A DNA stretch of 64,000 bases from Carposina sasakii (GCA_014607495.2 CP053154.1:15252001-15316000), one strand, 5' to 3'; counted from the first letter of the stretch, positions 44,586 through 55,439 are shown. Made by a program: numbers and translations. Notes: a model not told the origin generated them from the sequence alone.

Positions 44586-45559
44586 AGTGGACGCCCGCGA
44601 CTCCGTCCGCGTGGACTACAGAAAAAAAAATGTCGAAATTATCCGGGATAAAAACATTTTCCCGGGATAAAAAGTAGCCTATATGTTAAGTGGGACCTGT
44701 CACAATATATTCCTGAAAACTGCACCGAAATCGGTTAAGCCGTTCCTGAGATTAGCGTGCACAAACGCACAGACAGTCCCTTCCCGTGGGAATTTCGGGA
44801 AATCAATTCTTAGTGCTTCCCCGCAGTCTCCGATTTTAGCTTCACATGTACAGCGGTTTTTGTAAAAAAATTGAATTCCCGTTAGTCCCCTTCCCGTGGG
44901 AATTTCGGGAAATTCGTTCTTAGCGCTCCCTCGCAGTCCCTAATGAACGTACAGGTCTAATTTCGAATTCATATGTATCGCGCTTGTCGTAAAAAAAATG
45001 AATTCCCGTTTGTCCCCTTCCCGTGGGAGTTTCGAGAAATCCGTTCCTAGTGCTTCCTCGGGGTCCCAAATAAACAAATATGCCCAACTTAAGATTCATA
45101 TGTGTAACCGTTTTCATAAAAAATAATTAATTCCCGTTGGCCCCCTTCCCGTGGGAATTTCGGGAAATTCGTCCTTAGTGCTTACTTGCAGTCCCTAATG
45201 AACATCTATGCCCAATTTCAGCTTAATATGTATAGCGGTTTTCGTAAAAATTATGAATTCCCGTTTGTCCCCTTCCCGTGGGAATTTCGGGAAATCCGTT
45301 TTTAGTCCTCCCTTGCTCTCCCCAATGAACATATATGCCCGATTTCAGCTTCATATGTATAGTGGTTTTCGTAAAAAATATAGAATTCCCGTTTGTCGCC
45401 TTCCCGTGGGAATATCGGGAAATTCTTATAGCCTATGTTCATCCAGGTCCTATAAGGATTCTAACGGTGAAAGAATTTTTAAAATCGGTCCAGTAGTTTT
45501 TGAGCCTATTCATTACAACCAAACAAACAAAGTTTTCCTCTTTATAATATTAGTGTAGA
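44586..45559 (-). mobile_element. Helitron-like repeat with internal minisatellite
   Basis: Minus strand begins A^TCTACACTAATATTATAAAG (45,559) and ends ...GAGTCGCGGGCGTCCACTA (44,586). Between the standard parts (GGCTCAAAAACTACTGGACC near the start, GCACGCTAATCTCAGGAACG near the end) is a ~650-bp tandem array, making it about three times its usual length. Confidence 0.65.
44776..45425 (-). repeat. ~127-bp minisatellite, six units
   Basis: TTCCCGTGGGAATTTCGGGA or close variants recur at about 44,781, 44,891, 45,019, 45,146, 45,273 and 45,401. Each unit also has AATGAACATATATGCCC and TTCGTAAAAAATTGAATTCC blocks. The spacing is 127-128 bp except the first (110). Units differ by scattered changes. 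Confidence 0.9.
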
Positions 45560-46171
45560 TGAACTAAAATAAAATAAATAAAAATATTCTTAAGAATTTG
45601 TCCTGACCCAAGTCCACGTAATTCATATAATGGATTATGTCATACAGCCTATCAGCATACTTTTAGTTGTGTTTTGAATGCTACCACATAATGTACCCTT
45701 TTCAGGGTTACCACCACTTCTTGTCTGACAGCCAATTTCAATAACCGATCTCGAGAGATTTTTTGCATTTTTTGCACTTTAAAAATGTTGCAATTTCATA
45801 CAAAATTTCAAAGTTGGAATTTTTAAAATTCGAGTATCTTTATAATCTCAAGTACTTATTGAAATTGGGCATTACTGAATTCCTTTGTGGTGATGGTCTT
45901 AGTAACATAATTAGGTTCCGTACTAGATAAAACCCGCACATCATACTTTAACGTATTAGTACAGTATCGCAGGCTTAGAATGCAATTAGGGAATGGAAGC
46001 TTCGCTGATAAGGGATTCTTCGTTTTGGAATGGGGGCGGAAAACTTTAGAATAAACTTCCTTGAACAAAAATATTTTGTTTTTACTCGTAGATATCTCTT
46101 CACGAGATAAGCTTACATAATTAGTATTGATAAATTATAATTCAGCTGCCATAATACGCAAGTCCTTTAAA
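45560..46171. other. No gene supported
   Basis: AT-rich; one 70-codon antisense frame at 45,856-46,068 without recognisable domain. Confidence 0.5.
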
Positions 46172-46818
46172 GCCTCGAGCACACCGGATGCGTATGCGTA
46201 CACGTAAGCGTAGACGTACACGTACCTATGAGTTGTAATGTATGGAACTGTATAGGCATGGGCAGACCGGATGCGTATGCGTAGACGTAAGCATAGACGT
46301 CAAGCGGTGACAGTTCCAATATTAAAGGCTCAAGCACACCGGATGCATGTGCGTGCATGTAAGCGTAGACGCATACGTACCTCTGAGTTGTGATTTATGG
46401 AACTGTATAGGCATGGACAGACTGGATGCGTATGCGTATATGTAAGCATAGACGTCAAGCAGTGGTACGTGTACGTCTACGCTTACGTGCACGCATACGC
46501 ATCCGGTGTGCTCGAGCCTTAAACTCAGAGGTACGTGTACGTCTACGCTTATGCCTTAATCACACGTACCGAGTAAACGGGCGAGACAGTGAACTCGGCC
46601 AAGTGCTCGGTTCGTCTGAACATTTTGGCGAGTGCTCGGCCGAGTGCTCGGTCGGCCAGAGTGGCAAGACAGTAACTCGGACCCTGTTCTATTTATTAGG
46701 CTGAGTGAGCTACTCGCCCACGTCACTGTCTCGGCCGAGAATCATTTTACTGTCTCGCCCGTTTACTCGGTACGTGTGATCATGGCGTGCACGCATACGC
46801 ATCCGATGTGCTCGAGGC
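46172..46818. mobile_element. Cluster of palindromic GTATGCGT MITEs
   Basis: At least three partial or complete copies in series: 46,172-46,315, 46,326-46,518 and 46,523-46,818, each with (GA)GCACACCGGATGCGTATG-type ends. The third is broken by the hairpin at 46,552-46,786. Confidence 0.75.
46552..46786. mobile_element. Palindromic MITE (CGAGTAAACGGGCGAGACAG) nested in cluster
   Basis: Left end CACACGTACCGAGTAAACGG and right end CCGTTTACTCGGTACGTGTG are exact complements. The interior repeats GAGTGCTCGGCCGAGTGCTC. It separates GTCTACGCTTA from GTGCACGCATACG, contiguous at 46,480-46,500. Confidence 0.8.
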
Positions 46819-46944
46819 TTTAAATGTAGGGGTTACCTAATCAGAGCTACACAATCACAAGAAAGATTCAATAGATATACATAAACTAGAAATATAATGC
46901 TATACCTTTCCTTCTTTCTATCCAAGTGATATTAGAATAAGTAA

Positions 46945-47110
46945 TATAAGTTATTCATCATCATCATTATCATCAGCCTATTGCAGTCCACTGCTGGACG
47001 TAGGCCTCCCCCAGGGCACGCCACAAGACTGCCATGGGGGGTATTTGCCCATAGTCACCACGCTGGGCAGGCGGGTTGGTGACCGCAGATTGTATTTTGG
47101 ACTATATTGT
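46945..47110 (+). repeat. Dispersed repeat family R4
   Basis: (ATC)n, CAGCCTATTGCAGTCCACTG, ACGTAGGCCTCCCCCAGGGC. The canonical version of the family. 47,111-47,586 shows nothing else. Confidence 0.75.
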
Positions 47111-47586
47111 CAGTCATATAAGTTATTATGAACATTAAATTATTATTGCGAAATTATTTATCAGTTCGATGGAACGAAGTACCTATCTATCTAGTTATTA
47201 TAGAATACATAAAGTAATTTCTGTTGGGCTGTAGGAGGAATTTATTTATTTATTTATTTAGGTGGCTCCAGTGATCAGTCACGAATGAAGCGGAGGTGTG
47301 TCAGTATATTCGAATCTATAAAGAGGACACATAAAGTAATATATCTATATTAAACTCTCCTTTGATTTTTCCTCAAAGCTCCAAATATATTAAATGAGAC
47401 TAGATTAAGTATTTACATGAAGATTGTGTACAGTAACATAAAAAATAATTATAATATGTACATATCTAAGTTTTTTTATTACGCCTACATAAAATTTAAT
47501 ATTATTAATGGGAATGCTGTTTCTATTAAATACATAGGAAATTAATTAACTCTTGCTACAGTCCACTAACACATGTAAGAACTATG

Positions 47587-47932
47587 CAGGGTGTTTTTTC
47601 GTTGCCACCCTTAACGAAGGGTACGTACTCTATATCTATACATATAATAAAAATGTAACGGATCGCCGTCTGTACATGAAAGATATTTAAGAAAATAATT
47701 ATAGAAATACCTTTATCAACGCAATAGTACCCAAAACACTGTCTTTGGTTTGTCTGCTCGTTTGTGCACGCTAATCTCAGAAACGGCTGAACCGATTTCG
47801 ATACAGTTTTCAGGAATATATGTGACAGGTCCCACTTAACATATAGGCTACTTTTTATCCCGGGAAAATGTTTTTGTACCGGATAATTTCGATTTCTTTT
47901 TCTGTCGTCCACGCGGACGGAGTCGCGGGCGT
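47587..47932 (+). mobile_element. MITE end followed by Helitron-like repeat
   Basis: 47,587-47,634 is the left 48 bp of the CAGGGTG-type MITE. At A^TC (47,635) the sequence changes to the Helitron-like family (ATACATATAATAAAAATGTA...GGACGGAGTCGCGGGCGT), which lacks its last CCACTAG. A frame of 118 codons across both is not a gene. Confidence 0.65.
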
Positions 47933-49997
47933 AATAAATACACAGTGAATATGACCAAAAAAACTAGAGGTAATATTATAATTATAACATTAGTGCCAAT
48001 TTTAAGGGACTGTGGCAGTCTTTAACAAGGCAAGGGATCACCGGTTTATTAATAAATGAACAACATACCGGGATGGAGTTAATTAAACTGTCAAGTACAG
48101 TTAAAACGACCTCTGCCGCAGTAGGCTTTAATCCAGCTGAAAATAAGCTCAAATTAACTGTCATTGAACCATCTGGCTCATAAAAGTTGGATTTCGAATG
48201 ATAAATGATGATAAAAATATTCATATACATTCACAGATATGCACACAACTGTGTTTCTGAAAATCTGAAGCCAGAACTGCAAGATCACGAAGAAGTTCTC
48301 AAAGCCACGTTTAGCTTGGATGAGATAAGTTCAGTGACAAGTTGCTAGCTCATCAGCTGAGAGAACGCCCCAGAGATTTTAGTTGACGTGAATGCACGGA
48401 AAGAGATGTAGGTACGAGTAGGTGTTTTCTAGTGCAACCCTGTTTCAGCACTGGCTATAGAAAAATATAGATACATACATTTAATCACGCCTTTATCTTC
48501 GTCTTCCCTACACATATAAACCTTCCTCTCATCTTGAATTACTCTATATATTAGAAAAACCGCAACAAAATCCATTGCGTAGTTTTAATGATCTAAGCAT
48601 ATGTACATAGGGACAGACAGACTGCGCGAAGCGACTTTTTTTAAGAATTTAATTGATTTTAATAATGTACCCAGTGGGACATCGTATTTATTACACACAA
48701 AATTAATCAAATTCTGTTAAGTGAGAGACAACAATGAGAGAGAGCAATGCATATAATATGCAACTGAACATTCGGTTCCCATCTTTGAAAACACTATTAT
48801 TTTGTTTTATAACAACATGTTTTTCCATCGTAAAATTTTCATACAAAACATTACGCTCGGCCAATTTAATATCAATTAATGTTAATATTCGTAACAGACC
48901 ACCGGGGTTTGTAAACAGCCCCGTGAGTATTCCCCTACGAAAACAAATTGCATGGGCCGCGTAATAATAGCCTGAATCTAATGACCTTAATAGCCGTGAT
49001 GTTTAACCTCTCTCGTATTGGGATACCACGGTGTATGCAGTAACTAGGTTATTACCTAATTACTGCAGTGGGGTTATTTTAGTTTAGTCATCCAATTGTG
49101 ACTTGGCGTGATTGGGAATTAGACATCATCAGTTACAGCTGTGGCTGGTTAGGCTTAATTTTAAAGTTACAGCACTAATTTGGTAATAGATAGGTAAATT
49201 TTATCATAATTTGATTACTTAAAAATATATTAATAATCAATAAAAATATAGAGGTTATGTTTCCCATGTGTGAGCACAATAAGACTCAAAGAATCCTGTT
49301 ATCACTCATATTCGACGCAATTGTTTTTTTTTCTCTTAAGTCCATAGAAACTAATGGTGGACGGAATGCATGGCTGTTTTCCCAAAATAGGGTAGCCAAA
49401 ACTACAGAATCACGGAGGATATTCTAGAACCACTGTTTACAGCAAGTTGCTAGAACGCCCCTAAGCTGTTTAGTCGACTGCTGCTCGATGAGCTATTCCA
49501 ATGAAGCCTCACATTATCACAGGATATAATAAAGAACGTCTAATTTGCATTTTCTAAGCAAGTATATTTAGGTCAGCTAGTATGAAAGTGCCCTAAGAAA
49601 CAACACTATAGTATATGAACCCCGGGGAGAGTAACTGCACAATTTGAATGATTATACCAATTTCCCAAGGGTTCACGTAAAACTTTTATTCCGTCATGTA
49701 AGTTGTAATGTTTTGACGGATTATTCAATTTACTGCCATTGTAATTATGTATATGCGAGGTTTGAAAAAATAACTTTCGGACTTTTTGATTAGTTCAAGA
49801 AGTGGTCACTAGGTACTTTATTTCATGTACTTTTGAGTTAATTTGATTGGTTTGTGAGATGTGAAGTTGTTTGAAAGTTTGTTTCTCTTTTGCGCCAGAA
49901 GTATTAAACAGATTTTGATGAAACTTCAAACCAAAAACTAAAATAATTGTACTGATATTCATAGTGCGAGTATATGTATGTAGGTATATATAATATA
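47933..49997. other. No gene supported
   Basis: AT-rich. Holds dispersed blocks near 48,260-48,370 and 49,385-49,470 and frames of 76-82 codons (47,982-48,230; 48,734-48,964) without domain signal. Confidence 0.5.
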
Positions 49998-50354
49998 CTA
50001 GTGGACGCCCGCGACTTCGTCCGCGTGGAAATTGAATTGTAGCTTATATGACACGTTTGTCGGTTTACCATAGCAGTGCCATCTATTGATTACTTAGGTA
50101 CTCAATCCAGTCGAAAAGTATCGACATCTGTTAGAATCTTTTGGAGTTAACAGATAATTGTGACTGTCAATTAATTATAGACAAATAATTTGCAATAAAA
50201 TAAAATTGCGACTATAATTTAAAGATCTAAGCTATCCTATCTCTCAAGTTGGACCAGACTGCTCACGGTGTGCCAATTTAATTTAAAATCGGTTAAGTAG
50301 TTTAGGAGTCCATCGCGGACAAACATCGTGACAGGAGATTTATATATATTAAGA
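49998..50354 (-). mobile_element. Helitron-like repeat, second subfamily
   Basis: Minus strand A^TCTTAATATATATAAATC... to ...GTCGCGGGCGTCCACTAG^T, 357 bp. The interior (GTTTGTCCGCGATGGACTCC, TTGGCACACCGTGAGCAG) differs from the 17,941 subfamily while the 3' end is shared. Confidence 0.65.
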
Positions 50355-50699
50355 TTATATGTATATATATATACATATAGTCTCGCTTACTATCCCATAA
50401 AGAGGTTGGGCAAAAGTGTGCAAATTACACACCTACTTTTCACCAGTTAACCTATTTAAGTCCCACGTGTTAGAGGGTGAGCCTACCACCGCTTTTCGGG
50501 AACATATATCAATGTAGCTACCGGTAACGAATCCAATAGGAAATGTTCCCGAGACATTCGAAAAAGGTATTTCAAGCCATTAGCGTCAGAGCCTCGTCCG
50601 TTAAATATTAATCGTAGTTTATACACACTGTAAATAAATACTAGATCCCAGATTAAGCTGAATACTAGATATAAAAAAATAGAAGCCAATCGAGGGTGG

Positions 50700-51008
50700 G
50701 TAATTAAAATATATTGAATTGTATCAGGCGTCACTATTCGGAAGTTCAAATCTCTATTGAGGGATCGCCCGCCACCGGGCCCTATACCCTCCGCTGACCC
50801 TCGGATCTGCCTACTCATGATCATGAACACAAGACACTACAGTCGCAACGAGAAGCCAGATCCAAGCACCTAGCATGCAACCATAAATACATAGCTGCTA
50901 ATCCGAAAACCAATTAAAATTTTAATAGACATATGTTTCGTCAACGCCCGTGGCATCATCAGGATTAGTTTTCCATGTTAGTTCTATCTACCGAACCAAC
51001 TAACTTTT
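50700..51008 (-). repeat. R3, long copy
   Basis: Inverted relative to 1,850-2,135 and more complete, with GCCCACCACCGGGCCC-like and TATCAGGCGTCACTATTCG ends. Directly precedes the AT run that received the LTR element. Confidence 0.65.
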
Positions 51009-51025
51009 ATATATATATATATATA

Positions 51026-51398
51026 TAAAGAATGCGGCGTGTAGTAAACAAGCTTAATTAGGAATCTCAAACACTTTCACTGTATCTACGCACAAGATTA
51101 CTAGGATTCTAGCGGATAACGTAGAAACGTGGTAAGTACAAGACAGAGGCTGATTAGCACCCGTGCTTCGCTCCAGACGCAACAAAAAGAACAGCATACC
51201 CTCCGGCTCAATTCAAACGATCCGGTGGTCGTTGTAAATCTACAGTGGCGCCCTCTCAGTACTCTGTCTTGTCTTTACCCAAGTGACAGCTGTCCTCCAG
51301 TCAGTGATAGCTGTCGACTTGACGTTTCTAACTTCAACGATTGAAAATAGATGGCGTTGGAGATCCGACTGTAGGATATGACATCTTGATCTCCGACA
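51026..51398 (-). repeat. 3' LTR (373 bp)
   Basis: Minus strand TGTCGGAGATCAAGATGTC ... GCCGCATTCTTTA. Same as 54,816-55,188 with a constant offset of 3,790. Confidence 0.9.
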
Positions 51399-51684
51399 CG
51401 GCCATTTTGACAGACTACCCGTCCTCGGGTAGAACCGATGAATCTGTGAACAAGATAACTCAAGGAAGTATCTGCGCTCGGCTATTCTGACTTAACTTAA
51501 ATTTAAAGACTTCTTATTACAATAGTTCATGAAATCACAAAAATCGCTCATCGACCGTCAAGTTCCCAAAATCTTTACGTAAAGACATAAAAAATAAAAG
51601 ATAAGCAGACTCGCACATACGTTTAAATCAGTCAGACCTTTCCTTCGGTCAACATTACAGTAACAGTTAGTCATATAGCCAGTC

Positions 51685-51850
51685 CTTCGGCTATCTACTA
51701 TGGAAACACAGTCCTTCGGTTTCCAACACACACATGTAGCACAGTCCATCGGCTACCTACTACGGAAACACGGTCCTTCGGTTTCCCACACACACACATG
51801 TAGCACTGTCCATCGGCTACAGCAGAAACTCGGTCCTTCGGTTCTGCCAC
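51685..51850. repeat. Tandem array in LTR element, ~62-bp units
   Basis: GGAAACACAGTCCTTCGGTT, then CACACACATGTAGCACAGTC and CATCGGCTACCTACTAC, repeated a little over twice with partial edges. Non-coding region between pol remnants and the 3' LTR. Confidence 0.75.
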
Positions 51851-51954
51851 AAATACATACTACTGTCTGTCAAGGGTTTGTCAAAGTCACAATTTAAAAA
51901 AACCGGTCAGTAACTTGTACATCGCATATGAAAATTCATTCATTTAGACTCTGA

Positions 51955-52345
51955 GGTCACATTAATTTCGATATCAAAATTACTAGGAACTTGATGGTCT
52001 GGCACCCTACGGACCCGATCGTGCGAATATTTGTAGGTTCGATTTGAAGACAAAGATTTTAGTCGGTATCTATCACCATCTAACAATTAAATTTTATACG
52101 GTCCTTAGAATTTAGGATCTAGTTTAACTTGATTACGTTTTTCATTCTTAATGAACACATCTAAGACACGTCGTAGACGTTCCAACCCCTGCTCTCCTGT
52201 AGAATACAATACCAGCAGGTCATCAATGTAAGAAACAATATAACTATGAGCTAATTCACCTAAAGCTTTTGCTATAGCCCGCTGATAAACTGAACTGGCG
52301 TTCTTTAAACCAAACGGCATGGCACACACAAGGTAAATAATTCCA
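51955..52345 (-). pseudogene. RT fragment joined to a degenerate integrase C-terminus
   Basis: Frame 52,105-52,329 shows MPFGLKNASSVYQRAI and the catalytic YIDD of a Ty3-type reverse transcriptase, then about 35 residues later VKLDPKF, which belongs just before the integrase C-terminal domain. After a TAA the same frame goes on with YRLKSLSSNRTYKYSHDR, i.e. the C-terminal GPF/Y-like region, with two stops. The middle of pol (RNase H and integrase core) is missing. Similar in layout to the piece at 52,590-53,604 but not identical, so it derives from a related element. Confidence 0.75.
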
Positions 52346-52384
52346 AAACAAGGCTACAGTATACACAATCCATATAGAGTAACG

Positions 52385-52575
52385 TCAGTCAAGTAAGTCT
52401 AGTTGCCTCAATCTAGCAACTCTTGGAAACTTCCATCCAGCTTCCGTAAACCAGTCTAGTCACTTCCATCCAGTGACTCTTAGAAACTTCCATCCAGCTT
52501 CCGTATACCAGTCTCGTCACTTCCATCCAGTGACTCTTGAATACCTCTATCCGGTATCCGTAAACCACTCTCAAT
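52385..52575. repeat. Tandem array in LTR element, ~57-bp units
   Basis: AACTTCCATCCAGCTTCCGT followed by CACTTCCATCCAGTGACTCT, about three units with edge variation. Lies between the two pol fragments. Confidence 0.75.
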
Positions 52576-52589
52576 CAGTCAACTCAACA

Positions 52590-53604
52590 TTAATTAGAAC
52601 ATGACGGTCCATCCCCGTCAAGTTCGCACAGATTATCATCACGGTCACATGTCAGCGTGTCATTGGTAATGTCATTCGCAGGCATTCGCCTAAGTCTGTC
52701 ATGTGCGTACTTATAGGTTCTATTGGAATTAAGGGCTTTAAGAACATAACGATTACCTTCAAGTACCTCCGATACCCTAAAAGGACCTCTATACTTCGGA
52801 TCAATTAATCGAATTTCGAGTTCACCTGTAGTTACACGAGTTTTTGGCAAACCAGTTGTAAAATAACTGGAATATTCACCTAAAATAGTTAAAAGATCTG
52901 ACTTTTTACAAGAGGGTATATCTGTGTCAACATTACTAAAGTCGTTACTGATACTAGAATCGGTTAAAACGTCACAATTTAAAACTGTCAAATTATTTTG
53001 TTTTAAAAAGCTAAAATTATTTGTTGACAAGTTAATAACGAAGCCTTGACTCAATATTTCACGACCTAGCATAATATCACTACGCATATACACATCGGGT
53101 AAAACATGTAATAAAAGTTCTAAACAATAATCATTAATTTCAACATTACACAGTATTTGCTGGGTGCTGAATACACTGGTTTGACCAATTCCCGTTAGAG
53201 AGACAGTTTTAGCAATTCTTTTACCATTGAAACTTGATGCAACGCTTTCTTTTATTAGTGAACACTCAGCACCCGAATCAAAATGAAAATCATAAAATCT
53301 ACCTTGATTATTAAGAGCGCCGGTCGGTGGTAAAGCGGTAAGTGCAACTATCTTTCGTGGATTCAGACGAATTTGACCTCGGCGCACCTCGAAGCCTAGG
53401 TACTCTACTTTTTCTTTCAGGAATGAGCACTTTTTAGGATTTAACGAAAATCCCTTCCCAGAAAGAACTTCTAATACTACCTTTAGTCTATCGAAAGCTT
53501 CGTCGATGTTACTGGCCACAACTAGCACGTCATCCATGTACACTACAACGTACTTGTTCACGAGATCGCCTAGAGCATGTACGAGGCTATAGAAGTTTGT
53601 CCTA
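52590..53604 (-). pseudogene. Chimeric pol: RT fragment + second protease + integrase C-terminus
   Basis: From about 53,604 the frame reads LVHALGDLVNKYVVVYMDD (RT active site, YMDD), then EYLGFEVRRGQIRLNP (end of the RT palm/thumb) up to LPPTG. Without RNase H it switches to FHFDSGAECSLIKES, a complete retropepsin with DSG catalytic triad and a MLGREIL box, then to VTTGELEIRL (region between protease and RT), and at DPKYRGPFRVSEV into the integrase C-terminal domain with its stop at 52,590. Normal order is protease, RT, RNase H, integrase. Here the protease follows RT, so at least two deletion or recombination joints exist. Confidence 0.82.
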
Positions 53605-54799
53605 TACCAGTCATAGAAACATTGTCATAAATTCGCTTACCACTAAATTTCAAAGCAATCGATTCTTTAACTAAGGAACACTCTGAACCTGAGTCGTAAG
53701 TAAATGGGAATGACTCACCAGAGTGACGCAGAGAACCCGAAGGCGCATTCACAATGCACACGTCTACTCGCTTTTCCTTAGCTGGACCAGTTCCAGTGCC
53801 GCCGCCGGTACCGTTGTTCCCCTCCTTGATTTTCCTCTTCGGGCAGTCGGATGCATAGTGGCCTTGTTCCCGGCAGTTGAAGCAGGTGATGCGATCGGTT
53901 CTCCCTGTAGGTTGGTTGGTCGAGTTATGGTCCCCGTGAAAGGACCTGTGTTTGGACCGGTCATCTTGCTTCTTCGAATTGGCTTTGTTGCGACATTGAA
54001 GAGATTTGTGGCCTAGTTGTCCACAATTAAAGCACTTGATGCTCACAGCAGATCCATTAGGTCGGTTTCTTTTTAGGTCGGGTCCATCACGATAAATACT
54101 TGATGAATAACTTCTCTTCAGGGACGAGACAGCCTTCAGTTCCTTTTGTAAATGGTTACGCGTCTTGATGTCAGTCGTTATAGCAATCCTCTGAACACGT
54201 GGCTCTTGTTTTGAAATATGAGCTAAGACAGTGGCTATTGCTATCTGTTCTGTAGTCAGTCCATTCCACCTTGCCATTAAGGATGTTATGAGGATAGCGG
54301 CGTATGAGGCCAGGCACTCGTTATCTCTCGATTTCTTGTCGTGCATACTGATGAGAAAGGAAGCAGCAGTTTCAGGACAGTCATACCTTGCTACGAAAAG
54401 CTCCTTAAAATCGGCCCACGTCATATTAGGAAACGATATTGAAGACAGCCAAGATGATGCTTCGCCCTTGAGTGCGTGGCTTAACGCGATCATCAGAGAA
54501 GATCCATGGCGATGTCGATCTGTGATACACATGTCCGCGGTCGTTATCCAAGCTCGGGCGTCGATGTCTCTTTTCTCTGGGTCGAAATCAGGAAGGCGAA
54601 TAGAGTCCGAAGATGCAGGTAGTTTTATTGCTTGCACCAACGCCAGAAAATTTTGATTTTGTTGCTCGAAGAGAAGACGCCATTTTTGTTCGCTCGAGTC
54701 ACTATTTGAAGCACGTGTTTCATGTGGGTGATCCGGGTTGCATCCCACTTCTGATGACGTAGATGGGTCGAGTGGCGTGCCGTTAGGTGTGTCCGACAT
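53570..54799 (-). CDS. gag: Gag polyprotein with protease start (intact frame)
   Basis: 409 codons from the ATG at 54,797-54,799; a longer in-frame start would reach back into the 5' LTR. Residues ~60-240 look like a Ty3-type capsid (RLPDFDPEKRDIDARAWI; ALKGEASSWL; WADFKELFVARYD). Two CCHC zinc knuckles follow at residues 256-269 and 306-319, binding genomic RNA in the particle. After a Gly-rich linker comes a retropepsin beginning (DSG at 369-371) that is cut off at a TAG (53,570) where reverse transcriptase sequence begins in another frame. The protease half is a duplicate of the complete one in the next piece. Only ~17 bases separate LTR and ATG, so a standard primer-binding site is not evident. 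Confidence 0.85.
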   Translation of the reverse strand: MSDTPNGTPLDPSTSSEVGCNPDHPHETRASNSDSSEQKWRLLFEQQNQNFLALVQAIKLPASSDSIRLPDFDPEKRDIDARAWITTADMCITDRHRHGSSLMIALSHALKGEASSWLSSISFPNMTWADFKELFVARYDCPETAASFLISMHDKKSRDNECLASYAAILITSLMARWNGLTTEQIAIATVLAHISKQEPRVQRIAITTDIKTRNHLQKELKAVSSLKRSYSSSIYRDGPDLKRNRPNGSAVSIKCFNCGQLGHKSLQCRNKANSKKQDDRSKHRSFHGDHNSTNQPTGRTDRITCFNCREQGHYASDCPKRKIKEGNNGTGGGTGTGPAKEKRVDVCIVNAPSGSLRHSGESFPFTYDSGSECSLVKESIALKFSGKRIYDNVSMTGIGQTSIASYML

Positions 54800-54815
54800 C
54801 TTCCAAAATCCGAAA

Positions 54816-55188
54816 TAAAGAATGCGGCGTGTAGTAAACAAGCTTAATTAGGAATCTCAAACACTTTCACTGTATCTACGCACAAGATTACTAGGATTCT
54901 AGCGGATAACGTAGAAACGTGGTAAGTACAAGACAGAGGCTGATTAGCACCCGTGCTTCGCTCCAGACGCAACAAAAAGAACAGCATACCCTCCGGCTCA
55001 ATTCAAACGATCCGGTGGTCGTTGTAAATCTACAGTGGCGCCCTCTCAGTACTCTGTCTTGTCTTTACCCAAGTGACAGCTGTCCTCCAGTCAGTGATAG
55101 CTGTCGACTTGACGTTTCTAACTTCAACGATTGAAAATAGATGGCGTTGGAGATCCGACTGTAGGATATGACATCTTGATCTCCGACA
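54816..55188 (-). repeat. 5' LTR (373 bp)
   Basis: See 51,026-51,398. The small 71-codon plus-strand frame occurs in both LTRs unchanged and is not a gene. Confidence 0.9.
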
Positions 55189-55206
55189 TATATATATATA
55201 TAAAAG

Positions 55207-55264
<58 letters not shown>
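55189..55264. repeat. AT dinucleotide microsatellite
   Basis: Almost pure (AT)n with one AAAAGTT interruption near 55,203. The matching left part is 51,010-51,025, so the LTR element landed inside the run. Confidence 0.9.
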
Positions 55265-55268
<4 letters not shown>

Positions 55269-55274
55269 ATATAT

Positions 55275-55355
55275 TAATACATACATACATATAATCACGC
55301 CTTTAACCCTTACGGGGTAGGCAGAGCACCAAGGGCCGATAGAACCACATGGTTC
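55275..55355 (+). repeat. R1 fragment
   Basis: (CATA)n then ATCACGCCTTTAACCCTTAC through ACCACATGG. Confidence 0.7.
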
Positions 55356-55439
55356 TATCTTTATATCTATACGCACGTTACAAATTTCCGCCTCCTATGC
55401 CCAGTAATTCCGATTATCCGCAGGTTGTCTGTTAGTGAC

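Larger units (their letters stand above)
51026..55188 (-). mobile_element. Ty3/gypsy-type LTR retrotransposon, internally rearranged
   Basis: 4,163 bp between LTRs that look identical by eye. Transcribed on the minus strand: LTR, very short leader, gag with start of protease, then pieces of pol in abnormal order, two tandem arrays, LTR. Only fragments of reverse transcriptase and the integrase C-terminus remain; no RNase H or integrase core is seen. It is therefore non-autonomous, but its identical LTRs say it moved recently, presumably using proteins from a relative. It lies in an AT dinucleotide run, so the target duplication (TATA?) cannot be read. Confidence 0.88.

Noticed and set aside
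44776..45425. CRISPR-like array
   Set aside because: Units are ~127 bp with no unique spacers, the genome is eukaryotic, and the array is inside a Helitron-like repeat.
51129..51344. Conserved 71-codon gene found twice
   Set aside because: Lies in both LTRs of the retrotransposon, which look identical as DNA; no coding signal.
54231..54656. 141-codon plus-strand gene
   Set aside because: Complete shadow of the gag frame on the opposite strand.
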